A stretch of 64,000 nucleotides of DNA from VKMB-3413 sp041027365 (GTDB lineage: Bacteria > Pseudomonadota > Alphaproteobacteria > Rhizobiales > Rhizobiaceae). Shown here piece by piece: positions 1-9,592 of the stretch; position 1 is the first letter of the stretch, and each line of letters begins with the position of its first letter. The DNA lies in the NCBI RefSeq assembly GCF_041027365.1, contig NZ_JBFTEH010000012.1:1-64000 (forward strand), written 5' to 3'. The notes under the pieces are model-generated. The model had not been told where the DNA came from. It did no database searches and saw only the letters and a program-made list of their open reading frames with translations. The translations under genes and the position numbers were made by a program.

Positions 1-626
<626 letters not shown>

Positions 627-915
627 CGCCTGTTCCGCTTCCCGAAATTGACAGCGGGACCGTTACCGGATCTTCGCCCCGCCGAAGACGAGCCCGCAAT
701 AATGACGTTCGAAGGGGGTTTCAAGTCCGCCTGCCCCAGACGCCGAATCGCCGAACGGCAAAGCCCGGCCGAAACCGTGACGCCTGGCGACTGATTTTCG
801 TCGTCTTCGACAAGCGCCCGGGAGCGGACCATCGCCCTGGAATATGCGGCACCGGCGTTGCGATGGCGCGCGGTCCCGATGACGGAGGCGACAGGGACTA
901 TCGAGCCAGCGAACC

Positions 916-989
916 TGGAGCGGGTAGCGGGAATCGAACCCGCGTATTCAGCTTGGAAGGCTGCTGCTCTACCATTGAGCTATACCCGC
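916..989 (-). tRNA. tRNA-Gly (anticodon TCC)
   Basis: The minus strand folds as a 74-nt cloverleaf: acceptor GCGGGTA pairs with TACCCGC, the T loop reads GGTTCGATTCC, and the anticodon loop carries TCC. The 3' CCA is encoded (TGG at 916-918 on the plus strand). It sits 43 bp after tRNA-Tyr and upstream of tuf, so it is probably cotranscribed with them. Confidence 0.96.
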
Positions 990-1032
990 AACGCCACAGA
1001 GCTTATGCGAAATGCCCGGCTCTGGGAAGCGG

Positions 1033-1117
1033 TGGTGGAGGGGGCTGGATTCGAACCAGCGTACGCTAAGCGAACGGATTTACAGTCCGTCTCCTTTAAC
1101 CACTCGGACACCCCTCC
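1033..1117 (-). tRNA. tRNA-Tyr (anticodon GTA)
   Basis: The minus strand gives an 85-nt class II tRNA with a long variable arm, anticodon GTA in the loop CTGTAAATC, T loop GGTTCGAATCC and an encoded CCA (TGG at 1033-1035). The acceptor stem is GGAGGGG paired with CCCCTCC. It is the first gene of the tRNA-Tyr/tRNA-Gly/tuf unit. Confidence 0.96.
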
Positions 1118-1449
1118 GATCCCGCTGCCGCGACGCGCCTCAGCGCTTCGGGCAACAAGGAGCGTCGACCGATCCTGCGACCGGCCTCGCGTCCGAGCGG
1201 CCTTATGAAAGGCTGAAGCCCGTCTGTCAACGGTCGGATTTTCGAGTTGTCGTTTCGATGACGGGCGAACCACCGGGGCGGCCGGAGCTTGCGGCCGGAC
1301 GAGCAGCTTCGGACGGCGCGGACGACGTTCGGCGGGCGAAGGACGGTCGGCCCGCGATTCTGCACCCAGACGCTTCGGTCCGCCGGCACCCGGCCATACC
1401 GGCAACCGCCGCCGTTGAGCGCGCGCTTTCTCTGGCGTAAGCAGCGGGC
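1118..1449. other. Intergenic region between the tRNA-Tyr unit and rlmB
   Basis: This 332-bp divergent spacer holds the minus-strand promoter at 1202-1230. I see no further gene in it. Open frames that cross it are high-GC shadows of the neighbours and lack any recognisable protein family. Confidence 0.6.
1202..1230 (-). promoter_or_regulatory. Sigma-70-type promoter for tRNA-Tyr/tRNA-Gly/tuf
   Basis: On the minus strand a perfect TTGACA (1225-1230) is followed after 17 bp by CATAAG (1202-1207). Transcription would start near 1195, about 80 bp before the tRNA-Tyr gene. Placement and orientation fit a strong stable-RNA promoter. The assignment is from sequence match only. Confidence 0.6.
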
Positions 1450-2310
1450 ATGACCGACGACACCGCCTCCGGCAGTCCCAAGGACAGCCACTACGCCAAG
1501 CTCCGGCGCGCCCATCGCGACCGCAACCGCCCGCCGGGCCAGCCCGGCACGCCGCGGCCGAAGCGGCCGCCTGTTCCCGGCAAGCCGCCGCCCGCGGGCC
1601 ATGTCTGGCTCTACGGCCTGCATACGGTCGCGGCAGCCCTGCAGAACCCGAAGCGGCGGCTCCACCGGCTGCTCGCCACCCGCAATGCGCTGGCGCGGCT
1701 GGAGATCGACGAGGCCGCGATCCCCTGCCCCGTCGAGATCGTCGAGCCGAAGCGGCTGGACAGCGAACTCGGCACCGAGGCGGTGCACCAGGGCGTCGCG
1801 CTGGAGGCCGATCCGCTGGCGCCGCACCGCTTCTCGGACCTTTCCGATGCGCGGCTGGTGCTGGTGCTCGACCAGATCACCGACCCGCACAATGTCGGGG
1901 CGATTCTGCGTTCGGCGACGGCGTTCGCCGCCGATGCGGTGGTGACGACAGCGCGCCACTCGCCCCAGGAGAGCGGCGTCCTCGCCAAGGCGGCCTCCGG
2001 GGCGCTCGAGCACGTGCCGCAGATGCTGGTCGGCAATCTCGCCGAGGGGCTGGAAGAGCTCGCGCGCGAGGGCTTCCTGACCATCGGCCTCGATTCCGAC
2101 GCCGACGCCGACTTCGAGACCGCGCTGACGGGCGAGAAGCTCGCCATCGTCCTCGGCGCCGAGGGCAAGGGCCTGCGCCAGAAGACGCGCGGCACCGTCG
2201 ACCGCCTCGCCCGGCTCGACATGCCCGGCGCGATCCGCTCGCTGAACGTCTCGAACGCGGCGGCGATCGCGCTCTATGCCGCACACCGGCATCTGACGAA
2301 GACCGCCTGA
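1450..2310 (+). CDS. rlmB: 23S rRNA (guanosine-2'-O-)-methyltransferase RlmB (SpoU/TrmH family)
   Basis: RlmB-type enzymes 2'-O-methylate G2251 of 23S rRNA using SAM. The 286-aa protein has a basic proline-rich N-terminal tail (about residues 1-48), a substrate-binding domain starting near GLHTVAAAL (56-64), and the trefoil-knot SPOUT domain. The three SpoU motifs are visible: DPHNVGAILRSA (145-156), VLGAEGKGLR near 237, and SLNVSNAAAIALY near 263. The disordered tail is longer than in E. coli but common in alphaproteobacteria. A second SpoU-family gene lies at 56536-57387; this one is the closer match to RlmB because of its N-terminal domain. Confidence 0.9.
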   Translation: MTDDTASGSPKDSHYAKLRRAHRDRNRPPGQPGTPRPKRPPVPGKPPPAGHVWLYGLHTVAAALQNPKRRLHRLLATRNALARLEIDEAAIPCPVEIVEPKRLDSELGTEAVHQGVALEADPLAPHRFSDLSDARLVLVLDQITDPHNVGAILRSATAFAADAVVTTARHSPQESGVLAKAASGALEHVPQMLVGNLAEGLEELAREGFLTIGLDSDADADFETALTGEKLAIVLGAEGKGLRQKTRGTVDRLARLDMPGAIRSLNVSNAAAIALYAAHRHLTKTA

Positions 2311-2387
2311 CCGGGCGCGGGGCCCGCCGGTGACGCACCCCGCGCCGTCGCGGCGCATTGCCCGCGGCCCCGATTCGGCCTAGTCGA

Positions 2388-2912
2388 ATGGGGATGCCGC
2401 GACGAAGCCACCTCTTCCTGCTGCGCCATGCGCACTCGTCCTGGGCGAGCCCGGGGCAGCGCGACCATCAGCGCCCGCTCGACGAGCGCGGCCGCAAGGA
2501 CGCGAGCCGCCTGTGCGAGGCGATCCGGCGGAGCGGCATCGCCTTCGACGCCATCGTCTGCTCCAGCGCCACGCGGGCGACCGAGACGCTCGACGGCATC
2601 CGACCGGCGCTGGCTTCGGACCTTCCCGTCGAAGTCTCGGACGATCTCTATGCGCTCGGCGCCGAGGCCTATCTCGCCGCCGCGCACCGGCACGGCGATC
2701 GCCGGGCACTGCTTCTGATCGGCCACAACCCGATGGTCGAGGCGGTCGCGCGCGCACTCGCCCCGGACGGCGAGGCGGATGCGAGCGCCGCCATCGCCGA
2801 GGGCTTCCCCACCTGCGCGCTCGCCCGGATCGGCTTCGACGGCTCCCTTCAAGGGATCCGCCCCGGCGACGGCTTCCTGGAGCAAGTGATCGTGCCGCGC
2901 GGGCGACACTGA
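2388..2912 (+). CDS. SixA-type histidine phosphatase (phosphoglycerate mutase-like fold)
   Basis: This 174-aa protein belongs to the histidine phosphatase superfamily, SixA-like branch. The catalytic LLRHAHSSW motif lies at about residues 11-19, and the second histidine is in LIGHNPMVE. SixA in E. coli dephosphorylates histidine-phosphotransfer proteins; the substrate here is unknown. The length matches the family (about 160-180 aa). I chose ATG at 2388; ATG at 2394 and TTG at 2358 are in frame alternatives. It stands alone between rlmB and the YcjX-like gene on the same strand. Confidence 0.82.
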   Translation: MGMPRRSHLFLLRHAHSSWASPGQRDHQRPLDERGRKDASRLCEAIRRSGIAFDAIVCSSATRATETLDGIRPALASDLPVEVSDDLYALGAEAYLAAAHRHGDRRALLLIGHNPMVEAVARALAPDGEADASAAIAEGFPTCALARIGFDGSLQGIRPGDGFLEQVIVPRGRH

Positions 2913-3029
2913 CCGACTTCCCGTTGGGAGGCGCGGCGCCTGAGGCCCGCCTTGCCCTACCGGTCCGCCGCCCCGGCTCCTATATCGGCGGGAACGACCT
3001 CTCACCTCCCAGGACGGCCGCTCGCCCCG

Positions 3030-4481
3030 ATGACCTCCCTTGCCGACGAGGCCCGGCTCGTCTTCGACAATTTCACCGACCGCACGACCCACCTCCTCAA
3101 TCCGTCGCTGCGGCTCGGCGTCACCGGCCTGTCGCGCGCCGGCAAGACGGTGTTCATCACCGCCCTCGTCCACAATCTCCTGCATGGCGGGCGGCTCCCG
3201 ATGTTCCGGGCGCAGGCCGACGGGCGCATCCTCGGCACCTATCTGGAGGAACAGCCGGACGACGCGGTGCCGCGCTTCCAGTACGAGGAGCACATCCGCA
3301 CGATCCTGGAGGATCGTGGCTGGCCGCAGTCGACGCGGGCGATCTCCGAGGTGAGGCTCACCGTCGACTTCGAATCGGCCTCCGGCTGGCGGCGCATGCT
3401 GCCGGGCGGGCGGCTGTCGATCGACATCGTCGATTATCCCGGCGAATGGCTGCTCGATCTTCCCTTGATCGACAAGGACTTCGCGACGTTTTCTCAGGAA
3501 GCGATCGAACGCGCGCGCCTGCCGTCCCGTCACGACCAGGCGGCGCCGTATCTCGCCCTCATCGACGGCATCGACCTCGATGCCAAGGCCGACGAGCCGA
3601 CCGTGCAGGCGCTGAAGACCGCCTTCGCGGACTATCTCCAGGCCTGCCGCGCGGATGCCACGGCGCTGTCGACCCTGCCGCCCGGCCGCTTCCTGATGCC
3701 GGGCGACCTCGACGGCTCGCCCGCGCTGTCCTTTGCCCCGCTCCCGGTCGAGCCCGGCAAGACCTACAGGAAGGGCTCTCTCGCCCATCTCCTGGCCCGC
3801 CGCTACGAGGCCTACAAGTCGGTGGTGGTGAAGCCGTTCTTCCGCGAGCATTTCGCGCGGCTCGACCGGCAGATCCTGCTGGTCGACGTCCTGCAGGCGA
3901 TCAATGCCGGGCCGGAGGCGGTCGCCGACCTCGAAACCGCGCTGACCGACATCCTCGCCTGCTTCCGCCCCGGCCGCACCTCCTGGCTCGGCTCCTTCCT
4001 CACCCGCAGGATCGACAAGATCCTCGTCGCCGCGACCAAGGCCGACCATCTCCACCGCGAGAGCCACCGGCGGCTGGAGGCGATCGTGAAGCGGCTCGTC
4101 GACGACGCCATCGCGCGCGCAAAGTTCTCCGGCGCGAAGACCGAGGTGCTGGCGCTCGCCGCCGTGCGCGCGACGCGCGAGGCGAGCATCGAGGAAAACG
4201 GCGAGACGCTGCCGCTGATCGTCGGCACGCCGGCGGCGGGCGAGCGGATCGGCGCCGAGACCTTCGACGGGACGAGCGAGACCGGCATCTTTCCGGGCGA
4301 CCTGCCGGCTGATCCGGGGGAGCTCTTCCGCGCCGACGGCGAGTTGCAGCACGGCGCCGTGCAGTTCGTCCGCTTCAAGCCGCCACGGCTGGAGAAGAGC
4401 CCGGAGGGGATCACCCTCTCGCTGCCGCATATCCGGCTCGACCGCGCGCTGGAATTCCTCCTGGGAGATCGGCTGGCATGA
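3030..4481 (+). CDS. YcjX family P-loop ATPase/GTPase (DUF463)
   Basis: YcjX-like proteins are conserved P-loop NTPases of unclear role, linked to stress and membrane functions in proteobacteria. The 483-aa product shows the Walker A sequence GLSRAGKT (33-40) after the typical start containing NPSLRLGVTG, and a conserved DYPGEWLLDLPL segment. ATG at 3030 places the P-loop at its usual distance; a longer frame from 2952 adds only low-complexity residues. Its stop overlaps the start of the next gene by 4 bp (ATGA), so the two are translationally coupled, as ycjX-ycjF are in many genomes. Confidence 0.88.
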   Translation: MTSLADEARLVFDNFTDRTTHLLNPSLRLGVTGLSRAGKTVFITALVHNLLHGGRLPMFRAQADGRILGTYLEEQPDDAVPRFQYEEHIRTILEDRGWPQSTRAISEVRLTVDFESASGWRRMLPGGRLSIDIVDYPGEWLLDLPLIDKDFATFSQEAIERARLPSRHDQAAPYLALIDGIDLDAKADEPTVQALKTAFADYLQACRADATALSTLPPGRFLMPGDLDGSPALSFAPLPVEPGKTYRKGSLAHLLARRYEAYKSVVVKPFFREHFARLDRQILLVDVLQAINAGPEAVADLETALTDILACFRPGRTSWLGSFLTRRIDKILVAATKADHLHRESHRRLEAIVKRLVDDAIARAKFSGAKTEVLALAAVRATREASIEENGETLPLIVGTPAAGERIGAETFDGTSETGIFPGDLPADPGELFRADGELQHGAVQFVRFKPPRLEKSPEGITLSLPHIRLDRALEFLLGDRLA

Positions 4482-5638
4482 GCGACGAGACGCCGCGGTC
4501 CCGGCGCCAGCCGGGCGCCTATCGCCTGCCGGGCTCCGAGCCGGAGCCGGAGACCGTGCGGCCGCAGCCGGCCGCACGCGATCAGGCTCGGCAAAGGACG
4601 GCGTTCGCCGAGCCGCCGGCACAGCCGTCCCGCGCCCCCAAGGCCTTCGACGATCTCGCGCGGCTGGAGATCGAGCCGGACGAGGCCATCGACGACGACG
4701 TCCTCGACACGCTGGACGAGCCTGCGTCACCCGTCCGGCGCGGCTTCTCCTTCGGCAAGCTCTTCGTCACCGCCTTCGGCATCCTCCTCTCCTTCGCCGT
4801 CGGGCTCGCGATCGACGACATCGTGCGCTCCCTCTTCGCCCGCAACGAATGGCTCGGCTGGGCGGCGCTCGCCGCCGCGGCGCTGTTCGTGATAGGGGCT
4901 GTCGGCGTCGCGGCGCGCGAGGCGATCGGGCTGATGCGGCTCTCGGCCGTCGACCGCGAGCGCCAGCGGGGCCTGGCCGCCTACCAGTCGGACCGTCTGG
5001 CGGAGGCGCGCGCCGCCGTCACGGCGCTGACCGCGCTGATCGCCGGCCGGCCGCAGACGGCTGAGGGGCGCGCGCGGCTCGCCGAGACAGTCGACGACGT
5101 CATCGACCCCGCCGATCTCGTGGCGCTCGCCGAGCGCGAACTGCTCGGGCCGCTGGACGTCGAGGCGCGGGCGCTGGTGCTCGCCTCGGCGAAGCGCGTC
5201 TCGGTGGTGACCGCCGTCAGCCCCAAGGCGCTGGTCGACGTCTCCTACGTGCTGTTCGAGACGGTGAAGCTGATCCGCCGGGTGTCCGAGCTCTACGGGG
5301 CGCGGCCCGGCACGCTCGGCCTCATCCGGCTCACCCGCAACGTCGTCGCCCATCTCGCCGTCACCGGCTCGATCGCCGTCGGCGACGGCGTCGTGCAGCA
5401 GCTGCTGGGGCACGGTGTCGCCTCGCGCCTGTCCTCCCGGCTCGGCGAAGGCGTCGTCAACGGCCTCCTGACCGCCCGCGTCGGCCTCGCCGCCATGGAC
5501 CTCTGCCGGCCGCTGCCCTTCCTGCGCCTGCGCCGGCCGACGCTCTCGGACATGCTCGCCGAGCTCTCGCCGGTCGGCGGGGCGGCGGATTCGGTCGCGG
5601 CACGGGCGATGCGAAAGCGCGGCCTCGGCAAGGCTTGA
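4478..5638 (+). CDS. YcjF family inner-membrane protein (DUF697, TIGR01620)
   Basis: This 386-aa protein begins with a charged, proline-rich cytoplasmic tail (about 1-90), followed by two hydrophobic segments (about 95-112 and 126-146) and a DUF697 C-terminal domain rich in Leu/Val with a membrane-associated look. It is the usual partner of YcjX, and the ATGA overlap at 4478-4481 supports a joint function. No enzymatic motif is visible. The exact role of the pair is not known. Confidence 0.85.
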   Translation: MSDETPRSRRQPGAYRLPGSEPEPETVRPQPAARDQARQRTAFAEPPAQPSRAPKAFDDLARLEIEPDEAIDDDVLDTLDEPASPVRRGFSFGKLFVTAFGILLSFAVGLAIDDIVRSLFARNEWLGWAALAAAALFVIGAVGVAAREAIGLMRLSAVDRERQRGLAAYQSDRLAEARAAVTALTALIAGRPQTAEGRARLAETVDDVIDPADLVALAERELLGPLDVEARALVLASAKRVSVVTAVSPKALVDVSYVLFETVKLIRRVSELYGARPGTLGLIRLTRNVVAHLAVTGSIAVGDGVVQQLLGHGVASRLSSRLGEGVVNGLLTARVGLAAMDLCRPLPFLRLRRPTLSDMLAELSPVGGAADSVAARAMRKRGLGKA

Positions 5639-5701
5639 TTAACCCTTCCCAGCGATGATGGCATGGTAAACGATTGATTTGCCAATCAGGAAGGTTTCCC
5701 C

Positions 5702-6229
5702 ATGCCGCGTCTCGCCGCCGCCGGTCTCGCCCTTGCCATCGCCGGCTCGGCTCTGGCGACTCCCGCCTTCGCCGATTCCGACGAAGCCTTCTTCCAGAAG
5801 GTCCAGGGCACCTGGTCCGGGCCCGGCGAAGTCGTCGCCGGCAAGTACAAGGGCACCAAGTTCGTCTGCACCTTCGATGGCGAGCGGCCGTCGAAGAGCG
5901 TCGGCGTGGCGCTCGACGGCTCCTGCCGGGTCGGGCTGTTCTCGCAGCCGATGCGGGCCGAGGTCGTGCGCAGCGGCAAGACCTATCGCGGCGCCTTCCA
6001 GGACGGCGCGAAGGGCCGCGGCCTCGACATCGTCTCCGGCAATGTCGACGGCGACAAGATGATCGTCGGCCTCGACCGCAAGCAGCTGAAGGGCGCGATA
6101 ATCGCCCATCTCGACGATGCCGACACGATCGCGATCACCGTCTCGGTTCGCGTCGCCTCGGAATACGTCCCGGTCATCGGCATGAGCCTGAAGCGCACCG
6201 GCATGCGCCAGAGCGCGCTGGCGCAATAG
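5702..6229 (+). CDS. Exported protein of unknown function (175 aa)
   Basis: The N-terminus is a classical Sec signal peptide, MPRLAAAGLALAIAGSALAT followed by PAFA, with likely cleavage after residue 24. The mature part is a small beta-rich domain: the segment FFQKVQGTWSGPGEVVAGKY resembles periplasmic heme/lipid-binding-like proteins that start with a GxWxGxG strand. Two cysteines (in FVCTF and GSCRV) could form a disulphide. It is a lone gene between YcjF and the ABC importer. I do not recognise a characterised family. Confidence 0.75.
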   Translation: MPRLAAAGLALAIAGSALATPAFADSDEAFFQKVQGTWSGPGEVVAGKYKGTKFVCTFDGERPSKSVGVALDGSCRVGLFSQPMRAEVVRSGKTYRGAFQDGAKGRGLDIVSGNVDGDKMIVGLDRKQLKGAIIAHLDDADTIAITVSVRVASEYVPVIGMSLKRTGMRQSALAQ

Positions 6230-6439
6230 CGGCCCCGCAGGCGCTCCCGCGCGCCACCTCACCTGACGAGACGCCGCCCTTCCCGGTTGCGCCGCGCCGC
6301 CCGCGGTTTCGACTGGAGGGCGGCGATTCTTCGTGTTAGCTAGAGCCGGCTTCCGTCAGGGTGCGGGAGTATCGCAGGGACGATGCCCGGCGATGTGCGC
6401 CCTGGCCCGTTCGAAGCGGACACAACAGGGAGGATGTCC

Positions 6440-7645
6440 ATGCGGCATTCAATGACAGTGCTGGGAGCCGTGGCGCTCCTGGCCGCCTCGACCTCGCTCG
6501 CCTCGGCCGCGGACGTGATCAAGCTTGGCGCTTCGGTGCAGCTGACCGGCCCCTCGGCCAACACCGGCCGCTACTACCGCGACGCCTACAAGATGATGGT
6601 CGACAAGATCAACGCCGCGGGCGGCGTCAAGGTCGGCGACAAGACCTACAAGCTCGAGCTCGACATCCTCGACAACCAGTCCGACGTGAACCTCAGCGTG
6701 CGCCAGTACGTGCAGCTGATCTCGTCCGACAAGGTGAACTTCCTGCTCGGTCCCTTCGCCTCGAACTTCGCGCTGAACGATTCCTCGGTCGCCGAGAAGT
6801 ACCAGGTGCCGATGGTCCAGGGCGGCGGCGCCTCGACCGAGATCTACACCCGCGGCTACAAGTACATCTTCGGCACGCTGCCGCCGGCCGACGACTACTA
6901 CGCCTCGACGATCGACATGCTGCAGAAGCTCGATCCGGCGCCGAAGACGGTCGCGCTGGTCGCCGCCGACGACAGCTTCGACGTCTCCGTCGCCAAGGGC
7001 ACGCGCAAGCATCTCAAGGACGCCGGCATGAGGATCGCCGTCGACCAGTCGTTCCGCGACGGCGCCGGCGAGTTCGCCTCGATCCTCTCCGAGATCAAGT
7101 CGGCCAATGTCGACGCCATCCTGTGGAGCGGCCACGAGACCGACGCGCTCAACTTCATCCGCCAGATGAAGAGCCTCAACGTCGATCCGAAGGACTTCTA
7201 CTCCTTCACCGTCGGCGTTCCGACGGCCGACTTCCGCAAGGCGCTCGGCTCGGATGCGAACTACGCCTTCGGCATGACCTCCTGGCTGCCCGACGCCTCG
7301 CTGAAGGACAAGTGGTACGGCGACGCGGCGCAGTTCGCCAAGGCCTACCAGGCCAAGTACGGCTACCAGCCGGACTACCACGCCGCCTCGGGCGCGGCCG
7401 ACGTCGAGACCTTCGTCTACGCCATCGAGAAGGCCGGCTCGCTCGACCCGAAGAAGGTGCGCGACGCGATCGCGAAGTCGGACTTCGACAGCCTCTACGC
7501 CCACATCAAGTATGGCGAGAACGGCCAGATCGAGCTGCCGCAGATCGTCGTGCAGATCCAGAAGGGCAAGCTCGTCCCGGTCTACACCGACAAGATCCTC
7601 AACAAGCCGGAATATCCGATCCCGGCCTGGGGCAAGCGCGGCTGA
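6440..7645 (+). CDS. Branched-chain-amino-acid-type ABC transporter, periplasmic substrate-binding protein
   Basis: This 401-aa protein has a signal peptide ending at ASA/AD (about residue 23) and a type-1 periplasmic binding fold (Leu/Ile/Val-binding protein family), with the family-typical stretch VIKLGASVQLTGPSANTGRY and two-lobe architecture. It captures the solute and passes it to the LivHM pore. ATG at 6440 is preceded by GGGAGG with 6-nt spacing; an ATG 6 nt upstream would sit on top of the ribosome binding site. A strong terminator follows the gene, so it should be made in excess over the membrane parts. The substrate (amino acid, amide or aromatic acid) cannot be decided. Confidence 0.9.
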   Translation: MRHSMTVLGAVALLAASTSLASAADVIKLGASVQLTGPSANTGRYYRDAYKMMVDKINAAGGVKVGDKTYKLELDILDNQSDVNLSVRQYVQLISSDKVNFLLGPFASNFALNDSSVAEKYQVPMVQGGGASTEIYTRGYKYIFGTLPPADDYYASTIDMLQKLDPAPKTVALVAADDSFDVSVAKGTRKHLKDAGMRIAVDQSFRDGAGEFASILSEIKSANVDAILWSGHETDALNFIRQMKSLNVDPKDFYSFTVGVPTADFRKALGSDANYAFGMTSWLPDASLKDKWYGDAAQFAKAYQAKYGYQPDYHAASGAADVETFVYAIEKAGSLDPKKVRDAIAKSDFDSLYAHIKYGENGQIELPQIVVQIQKGKLVPVYTDKILNKPEYPIPAWGKRG

Positions 7646-7677
7646 CCGGCCGGCCAACCGTTCGGATTCCAAGCTTT

Positions 7678-7714
7678 ACGGGATCGCGGCCCTTTCGCCG
7701 CGGTCCCGTTTTCT
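7678..7714 (+). terminator. Rho-independent terminator-like hairpin between the binding-protein gene and livH
   Basis: Arms 7678-7690 and 7697-7709 pair over 13 bp with one G-U wobble around the loop CCTTTC, followed by TTTTCTT. It is a textbook intrinsic terminator placed inside the transport operon. It probably lets a fraction of transcripts pass, giving more binding protein than permease. Confidence 0.85.
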
Positions 7715-7778
7715 TCATCATCGTTGACCGGCAAGGCATCGGCCGCCCATGCGGCCGGCGGAACAGGGAGGCAGCTTC

Positions 7779-8636
7779 GTGCTTCTGGCACAGATCCTCG
7801 TGAACGGCGTGCTCCTGGGCGGGCTCTACGGCCTGATGGCCCTCGGCATGGCGCTCGTCTGGGGCGTCCTCAACATCGTCAATCTCGCCCATGGCGCGAT
7901 GATCATGCTGGGCGGCTACGCCGTCTACTACCTCTTCACCGGCGCCGGCATCGACCCGTTCCTGGCGCTGCCGATCGCCATCGTCGGCATGTTCGTCTTC
8001 GGCTACCTGCTGCAGCGCTTCGTCCTGAACCTGATCGTGCGCTCGGCGATGCTGAACACGCTCCTGATCACCTTCGGGCTGAACGTCGTCATCACCTATC
8101 TCGCCCAGCTGGTCTTCAGCGCCGACTTCCGCACCATCAATCCGAGCTATGCCGGCTCGAACGTCCAGGTGCTCGGCATCACCGTGCCGCTGGTCAATCT
8201 CGGCGCCTTCGTCATCGCGTTGGTGCTCGCCGGTGCGGTCTGGCTGCTGCTGAACAAGCTGCCGCTCGGCCGGGCGATCCGCGCCACGGCGCAGAACCTC
8301 GTCGCCGCGCGCCTCTACGGCGTCGACCCGCGCCAGCTCTACGCCGTCACCTTCGGCATCGGCGCCGCGCTCGCGGGGGCTGCGGGCGGCCTCTACGGCA
8401 CGATCGCCCACCTCACCCCCTATATCGGCGCCAGCCTGACGGCGAAGTCCTTCGTCATCGCCATCATCGGCGGCCTCGCCAATCCGTTCGGCGTCATCCT
8501 CGGCGGCATCTTCGTCGGCGTGGCGGAATCGCTGACCGCACTCTATGCCGGCCCGACCTACAGCGACGTCATCAGCTTCGGCCTTCTCGTCGTCGTCCTC
8601 GTGATCCGGCCCGCACGCGCGCTGAGGGCCGCCTGA
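7779..8636 (+). CDS. livH: Branched-chain-amino-acid-type ABC transporter permease LivH
   Basis: LivH is one half of the transmembrane channel of the HAAT importer. The 285-aa protein has about eight hydrophobic helices and the family signature NIVNLAHGAMIMLGGY near its N-terminus. I chose GTG at 7779, which has GGGAGG 7 nt upstream; ATG at 7749 would add ten non-hydrophobic residues before the first helix. It overlaps livM by one base (TGATG), indicating translational coupling within the operon. Confidence 0.92.
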   Translation: MLLAQILVNGVLLGGLYGLMALGMALVWGVLNIVNLAHGAMIMLGGYAVYYLFTGAGIDPFLALPIAIVGMFVFGYLLQRFVLNLIVRSAMLNTLLITFGLNVVITYLAQLVFSADFRTINPSYAGSNVQVLGITVPLVNLGAFVIALVLAGAVWLLLNKLPLGRAIRATAQNLVAARLYGVDPRQLYAVTFGIGAALAGAAGGLYGTIAHLTPYIGASLTAKSFVIAIIGGLANPFGVILGGIFVGVAESLTALYAGPTYSDVISFGLLVVVLVIRPARALRAA

Positions 8637-9592
8637 TGAAGCAATCGGTCTCCATTATCCTCGCCCTCGTGGTGGTCGTGCTCCTCGTCTTCGTGCCGTG
8701 GGTGGCGAGCGACGTGATGATGCAGTTCGCCATCGACGCGCTGCTCCTCGCCGTCCTCGCCCAAGCCTGGAACATCCTCGGCGGCTTCACCGGCTACGTC
8801 TCCTTCGGCAATTCGGTGTTCTACGGTCTCGGCACCTACGGCACTGCGATCGCCATGACGAACAAGTACATGCAGTTGCCCTTCGGGGTCGGCATCGTCC
8901 TCGGCATCGTGCTCGCCGTCCTCTGCGCCCTGGTAATCGGCCTGCCGATCCTCAGGCTCCGCGGCCCCTATTTCGCGATCGCGACGCTGGGGCTCTCGGC
9001 GGCGATGGGCGCGATCGTCTCCAACATCCCGATCGCCGGCTCCAACATCGGCCTCGTCCTGCCGCTGATCCGCGCCGACACCATGTTCTACGAGCTCTCG
9101 CTGGCGCTCCTCGTCGCCTGCACGCTCACCGTCCTCTGGATCTCGAAGAGCCGCTTCGGCATGGGCCTCGTCGCGATCCGCGAGGACGAGGACGCGGCCG
9201 GCACGATGGGCATCAACACCACCGCCTTCAAGATCACCGCCCTGGTCCTCTCGGCGCTGTTCACGGCCGTCGCCGGCGGCATCCACGCCTACTGGATCAG
9301 CTTCATCGATCCGGCCAGCGCCTTCGATCCGACGCTGAACGTGCGCATGGTGATCATGGCGGTGTTCGGCGGCCCGGGCACGGTCTTCGGACCGCTGGTC
9401 GGCTCCTTCATCCTGTCGGCGGTCTACGAATATCTGGCGAGCTCGATCTCGACGGCGGCGGCGCTGCTCTTCGGCATCGTCATCGTGCTCGCGGTGATCT
9501 TCATGCCGCGCGGTCTCGCCAACATGATCGGCGGCGTGCGCGGCAAGGGGCCGCGCTACTTCCTCCAGAACATCCGGGAGAACCGGCTTTGA
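8636..9592 (+). CDS. livM: Branched-chain-amino-acid-type ABC transporter permease LivM
   Basis: The second channel subunit, 318 aa, has an N-terminal helix followed by the conserved NILGGFTGYVSFGNSVFYGL segment and the cytoplasmic loop SRFGMGLVAIREDEDAAGTM that contacts the ATPases. The start ATG overlaps the livH stop by one base, and the stop overlaps the TTG start of livG. The tight packing supports a single livHMGF message. Confidence 0.92.
   Translation: MKQSVSIILALVVVVLLVFVPWVASDVMMQFAIDALLLAVLAQAWNILGGFTGYVSFGNSVFYGLGTYGTAIAMTNKYMQLPFGVGIVLGIVLAVLCALVIGLPILRLRGPYFAIATLGLSAAMGAIVSNIPIAGSNIGLVLPLIRADTMFYELSLALLVACTLTVLWISKSRFGMGLVAIREDEDAAGTMGINTTAFKITALVLSALFTAVAGGIHAYWISFIDPASAFDPTLNVRMVIMAVFGGPGTVFGPLVGSFILSAVYEYLASSISTAAALLFGIVIVLAVIFMPRGLANMIGGVRGKGPRYFLQNIRENRL

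Noticed and set aside
2274..4730. An 818-aa open frame on the minus strand opposite the YcjX/YcjF-like genes
   Set aside because: It is Arg/Gly/Ala-rich, antisense to two well-supported coding sequences, and shows no family motif. High GC content creates long shadow frames throughout this window.
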